From Kribbella sp. NBC_01245 (GTDB lineage: Bacteria > Actinomycetota > Actinomycetes > Propionibacteriales > Kribbellaceae): 64,000 bases of DNA. The notes under the pieces were generated by a model. It ran no database searches. It saw only the letters and a program-made list of their open reading frames with translations, and was not told the DNA's origin. Position 1 is the first letter of the stretch. Each line of letters starts with the position of its first letter. Below are positions 44,732-53,235 of the stretch, in pieces. The translations under genes and the position numbers were made by a program. The stretch spans positions 7,564,001 through 7,628,000 of the forward strand of contig NZ_CP108487.1 of the NCBI RefSeq assembly GCF_036226525.1. Direction: 5' to 3'.

Positions 44732-45190
44732 TTGCTCAACGAGGCGCTAACACTCGAGCTGACGGTGATCAACGGGTACTTCCTGGAGGCCAGGATGCTC
44801 GACAACTGGGGATTCGGCCGACTGGGCAAGGCCTTCTACGACCTGTCCATCGACGAGATGAACGACGCCGACGCGTTGATCAGCCGCATCCTGTTGTTCG
44901 ACGGTCACCCGAACCTGCAGAAGCTCGGTGCCGTGACGGTCGGCGAGGATGCCCAGGAGATGCTCCGGCTGGGGATCGAGAGCGAGCACTCCGCGGTCGC
45001 GCAGTTCAACGCCGCCGCGCAGGAGTGCCACGACCTCGGCGATCACGGCACCGCCGCGGTGTTCGAGGAGATGGTCCGCGACGAGGAGAAGCACGTGGAC
45101 TGGTTCGAGAGCCAACTCGACGCGATCGAGCGGGTCGGCGCCCAGCAGTACCTGGCCCAGCAGATCGAGTCGGGGAAGTCACCCGGCTGA
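44732..45190 (+). CDS. bfr: Bacterioferritin, 5' end disrupted
   Basis: A 152-aa remainder of a ~158-160-aa bacterioferritin. Ferroxidase ligands: Glu in LTLELT, Glu in SIDEMND, Glu in ESEH, and Glu/His in DEEKHVDW; the heme Met is in DEMND. The His normally three residues after the second Glu is Asp here (EMNDAD). The natural start seems to be GTG 44703 (GGAGG at 44692-44696, 6-nt spacing), but 17 nt separate it from the conserved RVVELLNEAL frame, so a 1-nt loss breaks it. Translation could only begin at TTG 44732. Alternatively the sequence has an error. Confidence 0.75.
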   Translation: MLNEALTLELTVINGYFLEARMLDNWGFGRLGKAFYDLSIDEMNDADALISRILLFDGHPNLQKLGAVTVGEDAQEMLRLGIESEHSAVAQFNAAAQECHDLGDHGTAAVFEEMVRDEEKHVDWFESQLDAIERVGAQQYLAQQIESGKSPG

Positions 45191-45521
45191 ACAAGCGCCG
45201 CACGAACCACATCTGAGCTCGGTCGGAGATGACATGTGGGCGCCGGATATCCCGGCGCGGCCGTGTCAGGATCAGTCAGTGCGGGTGACGCTTGCCGTTC
45301 GGCCGACGCGGATCTACGTTCGATGAAGCGTCGGTAAGGACACGCGACAGGCGTGGCGTTGCTGACCAGGGGATCGGTGTTGACGGGCAACCTGTGGCAG
45401 CCATGCGGTGGCCAAGGTGCTGGGGTGCTCTGCTCGATGAAACTGAGGCACAGCCGGGGAACCGCTCGTCGGGGCGGTGTCCCCCGCAGGCTCGCGGAGC
45501 CAATTGGCGAAGGGTGGCGTC
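45191..45521. other. Gap between bacterioferritin and secreted LVIVD-type protein
   Basis: About 330 bp without a convincing gene. No clear hairpin or operator was recognised. The promoter of the following gene should lie near its right end. Confidence 0.4.
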
Positions 45522-46910
45522 ATGAAGCGATTCGTCTGGTTCGGGTGCTCGTTGTCGATCGTCGGCCTACTGTTCGGGGGTCTGTCGGCCGGCGCGGCGA
45601 CGACGAAGGGAACCGCACTGAACATGGAGGTCGTGGGTCGCCACGATCTCGGCAACCGCGGCTACAACGCCGACGTCTGGGTCCACGACGGGCACGCCTA
45701 TGTCGGCAGTTGGGGCTTCCAGGACTGGGCCGGAGGTGGCGAGAACCGATTCTGTCCGGACGACGCGCACGCCGGCATCGTCGTACTGGACACTCGGGTG
45801 CCTTCCGATCCGAGGCCGGTCGCCAAACTCCAGCAGCCCACCGGCACGTCCGCCGAGGACATCGTCGTCTTCACCGCCCGGTACGGCGCGTTCGCCGGTC
45901 GCGACATCGCCGTCTCCGGCATTCAGACGTGCGGGAGTTCCAGGTACGACGTGTCGCTCTTCCGCGGCCTCGTGGTGTGGGACGTGACGAACCCGGCCAG
46001 TCCAGTGGAGATCGGGCGACTCAACACAGGCTGCTGCACCCGTGGCATCCACGAACTCGAGGTGCAGCACCGTGCCGACCTCAACCGGACCTTCGTCTAT
46101 GCCAGCGTGCCGGCTAGCGAGTACCCGGACTCGGCATCACCGACCGGCATGCGTGACCAGTCCGGCCGCGGAGACTTCCGGTTGATCGACATCACCAATC
46201 CGGCCCAGCCAGTCGAGATCTCCGACTGGGGAGTCGTGCACGACCTGGGCGGACCGCCCGCCGCCGGTCAAGGGTGCGACCCGGACCCGATCTTCGGCCA
46301 CTCTGTCGAGCCGTCGGCCGACGGCAGGCTCGCCTTCGTGTCGTACTGGGACAGCGGTTTCGTCGCCCTGGACCTGGTCGACCCCGCCCGTCCGACGTTC
46401 CGTGGAACCACCCGCTATCCGGTGAACGCCGACGGCGATGGGCACTCGTCGCAGTACGACGAAACGCGGCGGCTGCTGTTCACGGCCGACGAGGACTTCT
46501 GCAAGACGTCGGGCGCAGGCATCGAGAAGGGCTTCGGCTATCTGCGGGTATACGACTACAGCAACCTCGGAAGGCCCCGGCAGATCGGCCAGTACAAGAC
46601 ACCGAACTCGTCCGGTCCGCGGGACATCGGTGCGGGCGACTACTCCATCCACAACCCGTTCCTGGTCGGCACCGATGTGTACGCGTCGTGGTACAGCGAC
46701 GGGGTGCGCGTCATCGACGCCAGTGACCCGATGGCGCCGCGGGAGGTGGCGTACTTCGTGCCGCCCAGCGCCAACAACCCGGTCAGCCCGTCCCAACGTG
46801 GAGTCCTCACCAATGCCACGCAGGTCTGGGGCGTGGTCGTCGACGACGCGACGGACCTGATCTATATCAGCGACATGAATTCCGGCCTCTGGATCCTCCG
46901 CCGGACCTGA
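45522..46910 (+). CDS. Secreted LVIVD-repeat beta-propeller protein
   Basis: A 462-aa exported protein. Signal peptide MKRFVWFGCSLSIVGLLFGG, with a Cys at position 9. Repeats of the LVIVD type follow (GIVVLDTRVPSDPRPVAKL, GLVVWDVTNPASPVEIGRL, FRLIDITNPAQPVEISDWG, GVRVIDASDPMAPREVAYF), each forming a propeller blade. Such proteins are thought to mediate surface interactions. ATG 45522 begins the signal peptide; an upstream in-frame GTG/ATG would add 15 residues. Confidence 0.82.
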   Translation: MKRFVWFGCSLSIVGLLFGGLSAGAATTKGTALNMEVVGRHDLGNRGYNADVWVHDGHAYVGSWGFQDWAGGGENRFCPDDAHAGIVVLDTRVPSDPRPVAKLQQPTGTSAEDIVVFTARYGAFAGRDIAVSGIQTCGSSRYDVSLFRGLVVWDVTNPASPVEIGRLNTGCCTRGIHELEVQHRADLNRTFVYASVPASEYPDSASPTGMRDQSGRGDFRLIDITNPAQPVEISDWGVVHDLGGPPAAGQGCDPDPIFGHSVEPSADGRLAFVSYWDSGFVALDLVDPARPTFRGTTRYPVNADGDGHSSQYDETRRLLFTADEDFCKTSGAGIEKGFGYLRVYDYSNLGRPRQIGQYKTPNSSGPRDIGAGDYSIHNPFLVGTDVYASWYSDGVRVIDASDPMAPREVAYFVPPSANNPVSPSQRGVLTNATQVWGVVVDDATDLIYISDMNSGLWILRRT

Positions 46911-46923
46911 GCGTAGCCTGCGG

Positions 46924-46963
46924 CGGCCGTCAAGTGTTCGGGAGTCCGAAGACTTGACGGCCG
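46924..46963. terminator. 12-bp hairpin terminator
   Basis: CGGCCGTCAAGT (46924-46935) pairs with ACTTGACGGCCG (46952-46963). It lies 13 bp after the LVIVD gene and faces the convergent next gene, so it may act both ways. Confidence 0.7.
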
Positions 46964-47014
46964 GCCAGCAACGGTTTGCCCGAGGTATACAGGCGTGCAC
47001 GCAAACCGGGGTGG

Positions 47015-47611
47015 CTACACGCCCTGACCGGTGGACAGCTCAAACCGCAGGCGGTCGGGAGCGCCGACGGTCATCGTCTCATCGATGTACTGCTGGGAAG
47101 ACCGGATGAGGAATCGGAGATCGGCGTCCTTGATCTCCCGGTATGTTGCCGGCGTTTCGCCGGTGCGGTCGGGTGCGCCTCCGCTGCGGATCCAGTCGGC
47201 TACGACGGCGCCCTGGTCCCGGATGGAGTTCCATCGCCCGCGGGTCAGAGGTCCCATGCCTGCCTCGATCGTCGCAACTACCTCTGATGGCGTCTCCGGC
47301 CACGAGCACCAGTCGCTCACTACTTCGACCAGGCCTAGCGTGAGCGCCTCGTCGAGTTTGTGGTCGAGCTTGACACCCGCCAGGGCCTCTTCGGTAATGG
47401 CGAAGGAAGTCACCACTGGGGCCGCGTCACCCCGGTCAATCGCTGGACACAGCTGATGCTGGGCGAGGTGCGCGAGTTGCGAGTACGGCGTGGGGGCGTC
47501 GGCGAGGGACGGCCGGAACCACCGCAGGCTCTTGGACAGGCGTCGGAGTACGGCCTCGGTGGGGTCGGTCGGGCGGCGAAAGATGCTCACCGGCCCAACC
47601 TTATGGCGCAA
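47015..47611 (-). CDS. Hypothetical protein
   Basis: A 198-aa soluble protein that I do not recognise. It has a basic N-terminus (IFRRPTDPTEAVLRRLSKSL) followed by alternating helices, with VVSDWCSWPETPSEVVATIE and a final IRSSQQYIDETM. The style resembles small contact-dependent immunity or stress proteins, but nothing proves that. Confidence 0.65.
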   Translation of the reverse strand: MRHKVGPVSIFRRPTDPTEAVLRRLSKSLRWFRPSLADAPTPYSQLAHLAQHQLCPAIDRGDAAPVVTSFAITEEALAGVKLDHKLDEALTLGLVEVVSDWCSWPETPSEVVATIEAGMGPLTRGRWNSIRDQGAVVADWIRSGGAPDRTGETPATYREIKDADLRFLIRSSQQYIDETMTVGAPDRLRFELSTGQGV

Positions 47612-47644
47612 CGGACGGGTGCGGTTCCTCAGATGCCCTGACCG

Positions 47645-47671
47645 CCGGGCCAGTACGACGTACTGGCCCGG
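47645..47671. terminator. Perfect 13-bp palindrome after YCII gene
   Basis: CCGGGCCAGTACG and its exact complement are separated by a single A. It lies 10 bp beyond the YCII stop and probably ends that transcript. Confidence 0.65.
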
Positions 47672-47680
47672 CCAGGGAGT

Positions 47681-48055
47681 TCAGAAGACGTGGATCGGGC
47701 GGAGTTCGATGGTTTCGCCGGGGCCGGCGAAGGTTTGGGCTACGGCGTCGGCACGTTCCGGGCTGTCGACGTCGATGAGGAAGAAGCCGGCCAGGTGTTC
47801 CTTCGACTCCGAGTACGGGCCGTCGGTGACGACGGGGCGGCCGGAGTAGCGGTAGAGGCGGGACATGGCCGGGTCGCCCAGGGCCTCGCCACCGAGCAGT
47901 TCGCCGTTGGCCTGGAGCTCGCTCAAGAGCTTCTCGAAGTCCGAGTTCAGCCGGTCGCGCTCGGCTTTGGGGAGGGCCTGGTGCTCGGCCACGGTGTCAC
48001 CGGTCGGGTGGCCCCACGGCTGCGGGTTGGAGTGGATCAATAGGACGTACTTCAT
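47681..48055 (-). CDS. YCII-related (DGPF) domain protein
   Basis: A 124-aa protein. The core YCII signature is intact: VVTDGPYSESKEHLAGFFLI, with MKYVLLIHSNP at the start and IELRPIHVF at the end. Often found beside ECF sigma factors or as a possible enzyme of unknown reaction. ATG 48055. It is a full version of the family whose shortened form occurs at 40.3 kb. Confidence 0.88.
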   Translation of the reverse strand: MKYVLLIHSNPQPWGHPTGDTVAEHQALPKAERDRLNSDFEKLLSELQANGELLGGEALGDPAMSRLYRYSGRPVVTDGPYSESKEHLAGFFLIDVDSPERADAVAQTFAGPGETIELRPIHVF

Positions 48056-48238
48056 CAGAGATCCCTAACGTCGGAGCAGCCGCTGGTCGGCCCTCTCGAC
48101 GCTACATCGGGGCCGACCCGCGACTCTCGACATTTCAGCTTGTCAGCAGGTCTTCGAACGGCATCGGGTGGGGCCGCCAGTGGGTTTGGGTCGGCGCAAT
48201 GCGCCGGCCCGGGAGGTGAGTACGGGTGGGCTGAAACC

Positions 48239-48318
48239 TCAGCTCGGGAACGGCACCCCGGTGTTGCTGTGGCAGCGGTAGCCGTTGGGGTTCTTCTTCA
48301 GGTACTGCTGGTGGTAGC
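48239..48318 (-). pseudogene. msrA 3'-end fragment 2
   Basis: Encodes YHQQYLKKNPNGYRCHSNTG, VPFPS and TGA (48241-48239) on the minus strand. It shares the 27-bp core and a further 11 bp with fragment 1. It lies within the otherwise geneless 48056-48536 interval. Confidence 0.8.
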
Positions 48319-48536
48319 AATACCGGCTAGGTCATAGAAAGTCAGCACACGGTGACGGCCACAACTGAGACTCCGGGAAAGGTGGGACAGCCTGGCTGAG
48401 AGCGTCGCGAGAGCGGCCGTGCCGTCTTCGGTGATACTGGGGGCAAGCACGGCGGGAGGCATCGTGAACCTGGACGTGGATCGATGAACGCGGCATCGGT
48501 CGAGGCCACCCGTTTTCGCACGAGGTACTTCCTTCC

Positions 48537-49169
48537 ATGAGCACGACTTCAGAGATCATCAGCGCGGCGGGCCCGTACGTGCTGGCTGGCGGCACGCTTA
48601 TCGGTGCCTACCTCAGCACGCGGAAGACTGGTCGCGAAAGCCGTCACACCGCACGCGTGGAGCAGCTCTACCAGGACATGCTGGACTACCTCGAGCACAG
48701 GTACATCAAGCTGCAGGAGCGCCAGGGACGGCGTGCGTACCTGGCGCCAATCCCCACTCGGGCGCTAGCTGACGAAGCGTTGTCGATTTCCCGCATCCGG
48801 CTATATGCGACGCCAGCCATTTTGGAGAGGTGGTCGAACGTCAACATAATGCTGTCCACCCTGGAGTTGGAGGGACACATGCCCCTCTACGGCGATGAGC
48901 CGACCCCTTATGACTTTGCTTACGATGCCTCCTATCGCCGTGCCGTGGGCGACCTGGCGGAACTGATGCGGCGTGACATAGGAGTCCCGCCGAATCGCAT
49001 TCATGGAGCGCGCCGCCGTGCGAAGCGGGTGAAGCAGTGGGCTTTAGGTCTACGCGTCCGATTAGGGCTTGATGCGGAGGCCCAACGCGGCAATGGACTA
49101 CCGACATTCGGAGAAAAAGTGAGAGCTCTATGCAAGGGGCGACCTAAGCCGCCTCCGGGCCGACCGTGA
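48537..49169 (+). CDS. Membrane-anchored hypothetical protein
   Basis: A 210-aa protein. A single N-terminal helix (ISAAGPYVLAGGTLIGAYL) anchors a helical cytoplasmic domain with VEQLYQDMLDYLEHRYIKLQ and IRLYATPAILERWSNVN. The layout (TM plus long helix plus small domain) recalls small phage or defence-associated proteins. Basic, Pro-rich tail. GTGA overlap with the next gene. Codon use is less GC-biased than in the core genes. Confidence 0.7.
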   Translation: MSTTSEIISAAGPYVLAGGTLIGAYLSTRKTGRESRHTARVEQLYQDMLDYLEHRYIKLQERQGRRAYLAPIPTRALADEALSISRIRLYATPAILERWSNVNIMLSTLELEGHMPLYGDEPTPYDFAYDASYRRAVGDLAELMRRDIGVPPNRIHGARRRAKRVKQWALGLRVRLGLDAEAQRGNGLPTFGEKVRALCKGRPKPPPGRP

Positions 49170-49921
49170 CCCCGGGAGCGCAGTCGGACGATAAGGTGCG
49201 GTCGGATGTCGTTGCTCAGAGGCCAAAAGCGCCTGGCCGCAACACCGCCGGGCGCTTCGCTCGTTGGGTGATGAGGCATACCGGTTACGTCGTGTGTGCG
49301 TTATTGGCCCTTCTCGCAGGGTTGTTAGTTGGCTTGTGGCTGGGAACCATCAGTGCGTGCGGCGATGACTGCAAGCCTCATGTCGACCTGATTGAAGCAG
49401 CCGGCACCTGGGCCGGCGGGATTGGGACCGTGGTTGCGGTATTGGTGGCCGCGGCCTCGCTCCGAAGCCAGCAGGACGAACGCGAAGAGCGGCGTGACCG
49501 GGAGAGAATCGAGCAGCAACAGGCGGTTGCCGACGAAGCGGAGGCAGAGAGAGAACTGCTGAGCTTGGCGGAGCAGGTCCGGTTCACGTACATGTCGGTC
49601 ACTCACGACGGCGACAAACTGACCCATTTCGTGACGCAGGTGATCAACGAAACGCATCAGCACCCGATCTACGACGTCGCTGTTGACACCGACGAAGGGC
49701 GACAGATTTCGGAGAGGTCCCTAGCAGCCCACGGTGGCATTTCGGGGGCCTTCCACCTCAAGCCGTTGCCGACTCAGGGCGTGGTATCCATGAGCGATGA
49801 TGACTCAGTTGTCGCTGTGAAAGCGCAGGCGAGATTGACATTCAAGATGTGCGATCGGTGGTGGCAGCGCGATGGTGTCTGTCCGGTCGGGCGAATCGAA
49901 CCGCCCCAACCGGGCAACTAG
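49166..49921 (+). CDS. Two-helix membrane protein coupled to preceding gene
   Basis: A 251-aa protein. Two membrane helices (residues about 40-62 and 82-100) flank a short Cys-containing loop (ISACGDDCKPHVD). A charged coiled coil follows (DEREERRDRERIEQQQAVADEAEAE, cited in part) and then a beta-rich cytoplasmic domain. GTG 49166 overlaps the preceding stop by 4 bp. The two genes fill the second island and probably form one functional pair. Confidence 0.72.
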   Translation: MTPGAQSDDKVRSDVVAQRPKAPGRNTAGRFARWVMRHTGYVVCALLALLAGLLVGLWLGTISACGDDCKPHVDLIEAAGTWAGGIGTVVAVLVAAASLRSQQDEREERRDRERIEQQQAVADEAEAERELLSLAEQVRFTYMSVTHDGDKLTHFVTQVINETHQHPIYDVAVDTDEGRQISERSLAAHGGISGAFHLKPLPTQGVVSMSDDDSVVAVKAQARLTFKMCDRWWQRDGVCPVGRIEPPQPGN

Positions 49922-49985
49922 CTCGATGGTCTATCTACAGGAGCGTCCGGCGTATTAGCCCCGGTTGCTACCACTCGTCGGCCAC

Positions 49986-50049
49986 TCAGTTCCTAGACGA
50001 GGTGTCGGCCGGGAACGGTACGCCGGTGTTGCTGTGGCAGCGGTAGCCG
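49986..50049 (-). pseudogene. msrA 3'-end fragment 3 (core only)
   Basis: Encodes GYRCHSNTGVPFPADTSSRN and TGA (49988-49986). Similarity ends right after the 27-bp core, so this copy is shorter upstream than the others. Confidence 0.8.
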
Positions 50050-50104
50050 GCTGCTTCGAGTCAGATCTGGTTGTTCCGTTTGGGCGGCTGTACTTTCAGC
50101 GTTC

Positions 50105-50675
50105 ATGGACACCACGACGGTTGCGCTCATCGCATCTGGCATTGGCGCTACTGGTGCTGTCGCCGGCCAGATCGTTGCTCAACTCTTTACCGGCCGACGA
50201 GAGACGAAGCGGCTCAAATGGGAAGGGGAGCAGCGGGAGTGGGAACGGCAGCGAGACCGCGACGCAGAACAACTTGAGCGCGCTCGGATCTTCGCTGACA
50301 TCAAGCGCAAGGCTTATGTCGACTTTTTTGAGAATGGTCGGCGACCGGCGGTTGCAGCTATACCGCGCAACGAGCGGATCCGAATCACGACGCGATGCGG
50401 CGCGGGCTGAGGTCGTGGCGGGGTGGTTTGAATGGTGGAACGGCCTCCGGCATCTCGGTGGTGAGATCACCATGCTGAACCCCGAAGTGCACGCCAAGTG
50501 CAAGCCTGTATTTCATGCGCTGAAGGCTTGGGATGATGCAGTTAAGAGGGGTTCAACAGACATAGGGCTTGAACCAATGCGCGAGCTCGACAAGCAGGTT
50601 CACACAGCGTTGAACGCGATGCGCAATGACCTAAATCTTGGGCCCTCGCGGGACCTGGACACTTCGGCGCAGTGA
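50105..50675 (+). pseudogene. Frameshifted membrane/coiled-coil protein gene
   Basis: The first part (from ATG 50105) reads a membrane helix VALIASGIGATGAVAGQIVA, then a charged coiled coil (REWERQRDRDAEQLERAR) and KRKAYVDFF. The sensible protein continues in another frame (LQLYRATSGSESRRDAARAE to the stop at 50675). The switch falls at or just after a run of six T near 50325. Either a single-base indel or programmed slippage; about 190 aa if joined. Confidence 0.65.
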
Positions 50676-50678
50676 GTC

Positions 50679-50732
50679 GCCCCCTTATGTTCAAGCCCTG
50701 GGTGGTCGCCTGAGGGCTTGAACATGGGGGGC
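50679..50732. terminator. Strong hairpin terminator
   Basis: ATGTTCAAGCCCT (50687-50699) pairs perfectly with AGGGCTTGAACAT (50713-50725), extended by C-run/G-run pairing. It begins 4 bp after the frameshifted gene. Confidence 0.75.
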
Positions 50733-50837
50733 GCTAAATGGACAAGACTCAGATCTCCACCGTCACCGTTATCTCGTTATCGGTAAGCCCGTAGGTGGGC
50801 ACCACTGCCGACCTGCGCGCCACGACCGATCCAGGCG

Positions 50838-51045
50838 ATGGCCGCTAAGAGCGAGCGAATCGACAAGAGCGTTCAGGACAACCGTGTGGCGGTCACGGAC
50901 GTAACGAGCGCGATTGATCGCATGGAGGGGTCGGTGTCGCGCCTCCAGAGATTCGCTATCCGGGTCGGTGTCGTGACCCGGCCTGGTTGGTGCGCTCATC
51001 GGTACCTTTGCCGGTGCGTATGCCGCCCGGCTGATTGGCAGCTAA
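50838..51045 (+). pseudogene. Frameshifted small membrane protein
   Basis: From ATG 50838 the frame reads a helical part (SERIDKSVQDNRVAVTDVTS, MEGSVSRLQRFAIRVGVV). One extra base near 50975 then moves the membrane segment GALIGTFAGAYAARLIGS and its TAA (51043-51045) into another frame. The intact gene would encode a ~68-aa holin-like or phage-type tail-anchored protein. Confidence 0.5.
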
Positions 51046-51055
51046 TCGCCGGCTC

Positions 51056-52735
51056 TCAGGGCCACCAACTCGGATCGGCGATGATCACAGAAACGACCAC
51101 TGCGCCAACGGCTATGAGGATTGAGAGCATTGCGATAACAACGGTCCATCTCTGCAGTCGTATGTCAGCCGCCGCCGCAGAAAGAGAGGCACCGGTGTGC
51201 AAGACCTCTCGGAGCTGGCGGTCCTGTTCCGCCAGACGCCGCGATGCCTCTCGCTGCTCCTTCCGGAGCGCGTTAACAAGGTTGGTGACATGCACCAACC
51301 CTGTCTTATCGCGCTCGCGCTGTTCAAATTCCAGGACGTCATACGCGTACCGTCTCCGGTCGGCCGTTAGTTGCTCCAAGCCCCGGGCAATTTCGACAAT
51401 ATCCAGGCTCACGCCGAATACTCGCTCGCGCAGCCGCAGACTGCTACGGACTGCGCCCCGGCCATGAATTCGCTTGGCAAGATCACGGGTTGCGGCCTGG
51501 TCATGCTCAAGTAGCCGCAGTAGGTCGGTGATGGCTAGCCGTGACGCTATCCCATCGATATAGCTCATATCGAGGCGCCAAACGATGTTATCGACACTCC
51601 TTTTGCCATCGCCCATGTATTGGAATGCGTCGTCAGCAAATACGTCCGCGTAGCGCCCACTAAGCGTGTATCCAGGTGCGAGTTCTCGGAGGCCGCCCCC
51701 CGCATGCAAGTACAGTCCCTTGGGGTCCGTGCAGATCCAAGAGTCGTAAGCGGTGCCGATTCCCAGCTCCTCAAGATAGAACCTGTCGAAGCCCCTCCGC
51801 GGACCTTGGGCTGGCTCACTCACCTCTGTCAGCATGAGATCAATCACGGAGGGTCGGCCGGGCTGGACGTTCCAAAAGATCCCGGGTACGCGACGAGCGA
51901 TCCACTTCTGCGCTTCGACGTGATGGCTCGTTACAATGTTTTTCAGGTCACCACGCTTCGCGAATACCGTGTCAAGTGTATTCCGGCGACGCATTCCAGG
52001 CTCGCGAGATACCCTGGGTTCGGTCTTTTCTTTTAACGTCCGATCCAATATCAAGCTCTCGGATTCATCCAGCACGAACCCGGCCCGCAGTAATGTCAAT
52101 GCCGAGGTTGGTTGATGTAGCCGGATTACGACTCGTTTGATGCCCTCCGGCAGGGATGACCGGACCGCGCCTGACATCAACCCGACTGGCCCATCCTTCG
52201 GTATTATCGTGACGAGATTCATCCACGCCATTCCCGTGTCGCCGCGGCGGCGCATTTGCGCAATCCATTCCCTTACCTCATCACTTCGACGTATCGACGA
52301 GCGAGGGGCCGACCAACCTGCCTTGTCTATTCCATCGAGGAGCGCATCGAGCGTCGATGGTGTAAAAGCCTCGGTTAGCCAGAAAATCGGCCAGTGGATC
52401 GTTTCGCCTGAAGGCATCGAGTAGTACTGTTCGTGGCTTTCATCAAGCCGTGCTCGGTAGCGATCACGCAGCCAATACAGAGTCAATTCGTGCCGGGCGG
52501 CCCAAATTGGCCTCCGTAAGAGCCGGGGGATCTTCGCCTTGAGCGCAAGGCGATCGATGCGGTTGAGAAAGTTTTCCGGCGCTGTGTACCAGCCTGATAC
52601 GTCGTCTGAAGGCTTGGGGATCTCCGGCGTGAGGCTAGAACCGGTCTCTGGGTCAGGACAGGATTCATCCGATTGATTGACACCCGCTGCGTTGGAGGCG
52701 GAGCCGTTAGGCGCTTCCTCGTCGCCATCGTCCAC
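51056..52735 (-). CDS. Tail-anchored 550-570 aa protein of unknown function
   Basis: I do not recognise this family. A soluble N-terminal part (about 400 aa) with a basic Arg-rich zone (RPIWAARHELTLYWLRDRYR) is followed by a helical region and coiled coil (LVHVTNLVNALRKEQREASR, RRLAEQDRQLREVL). A single C-terminal membrane helix ends the protein (WTVVIAMLSILIAVGAVVVS). The topology is like a membrane-tethered effector. GTG 52735 is a guess; a TTG at 52777 would add 14 residues. The gene points opposite to its island neighbours. Confidence 0.7.
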   Translation of the reverse strand: MDDGDEEAPNGSASNAAGVNQSDESCPDPETGSSLTPEIPKPSDDVSGWYTAPENFLNRIDRLALKAKIPRLLRRPIWAARHELTLYWLRDRYRARLDESHEQYYSMPSGETIHWPIFWLTEAFTPSTLDALLDGIDKAGWSAPRSSIRRSDEVREWIAQMRRRGDTGMAWMNLVTIIPKDGPVGLMSGAVRSSLPEGIKRVVIRLHQPTSALTLLRAGFVLDESESLILDRTLKEKTEPRVSREPGMRRRNTLDTVFAKRGDLKNIVTSHHVEAQKWIARRVPGIFWNVQPGRPSVIDLMLTEVSEPAQGPRRGFDRFYLEELGIGTAYDSWICTDPKGLYLHAGGGLRELAPGYTLSGRYADVFADDAFQYMGDGKRSVDNIVWRLDMSYIDGIASRLAITDLLRLLEHDQAATRDLAKRIHGRGAVRSSLRLRERVFGVSLDIVEIARGLEQLTADRRRYAYDVLEFEQRERDKTGLVHVTNLVNALRKEQREASRRLAEQDRQLREVLHTGASLSAAAADIRLQRWTVVIAMLSILIAVGAVVVSVIIADPSWWP

Positions 52736-52849
52736 GAGGGAAGAGACTACGTGATGCCATCCTGGCGGTGCGCGCAATCAGTCGACCCGCACACCATCCC
52801 AGCCGTCACTCAACCGGATTCAGAGCTGGCCGGACGGGCCCACCCGGTT

Positions 52850-53167
52850 CCGGGCCAGGCGCTACGTGGTCAATGGCTAGCCGGCGCCGTCTCTGATGAT
52901 TTCTTCTTTCCTACGCTGCGTCAGCTGGAGCAGCAACAGCGCGAGTTGAGGGCTGACGAGGCTCGGCACGCGGTGCTGGCCGTGCGAGCCAGATCAGACT
53001 TCAGCGACATTCGTCACCGCTGGTACGACGGAGAACTGGATCTGTCTCAGAAGCGTGCCCTAGTCAAGGAAAGTATGCATGCGGTGATCGTGCACCCGGT
53101 TGGTCCGCACGGCCGTGGACGGGCGCCCTTCAATCCAGATCTACTCGAAATCGTCTGGAGAACCTAG
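52850..53167 (+). pseudogene. C-terminal remnant of a large serine recombinase
   Basis: The last ~105 residues resemble the end of phage/ICE-type serine integrases: a coiled-coil-like LRQLEQQQRELRADEARHAV, then IRHRWYDGELDLSQKRALVK, VIVHPVGPHGRGRAPFNPDL and LEIVWRT at the stop (53167). The catalytic N-terminal domain and the zinc-ribbon are absent. Its presence next to att-like repeats points to an integrated element that lost its integrase. Confidence 0.68.
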
Positions 53168-53235
53168 TCGGTGGTACGCGATAGGCGTGCCGAAAATGCC
53201 GCGCCATGCGGGGCGGTGGTGCGTAGGGTTGCGGG

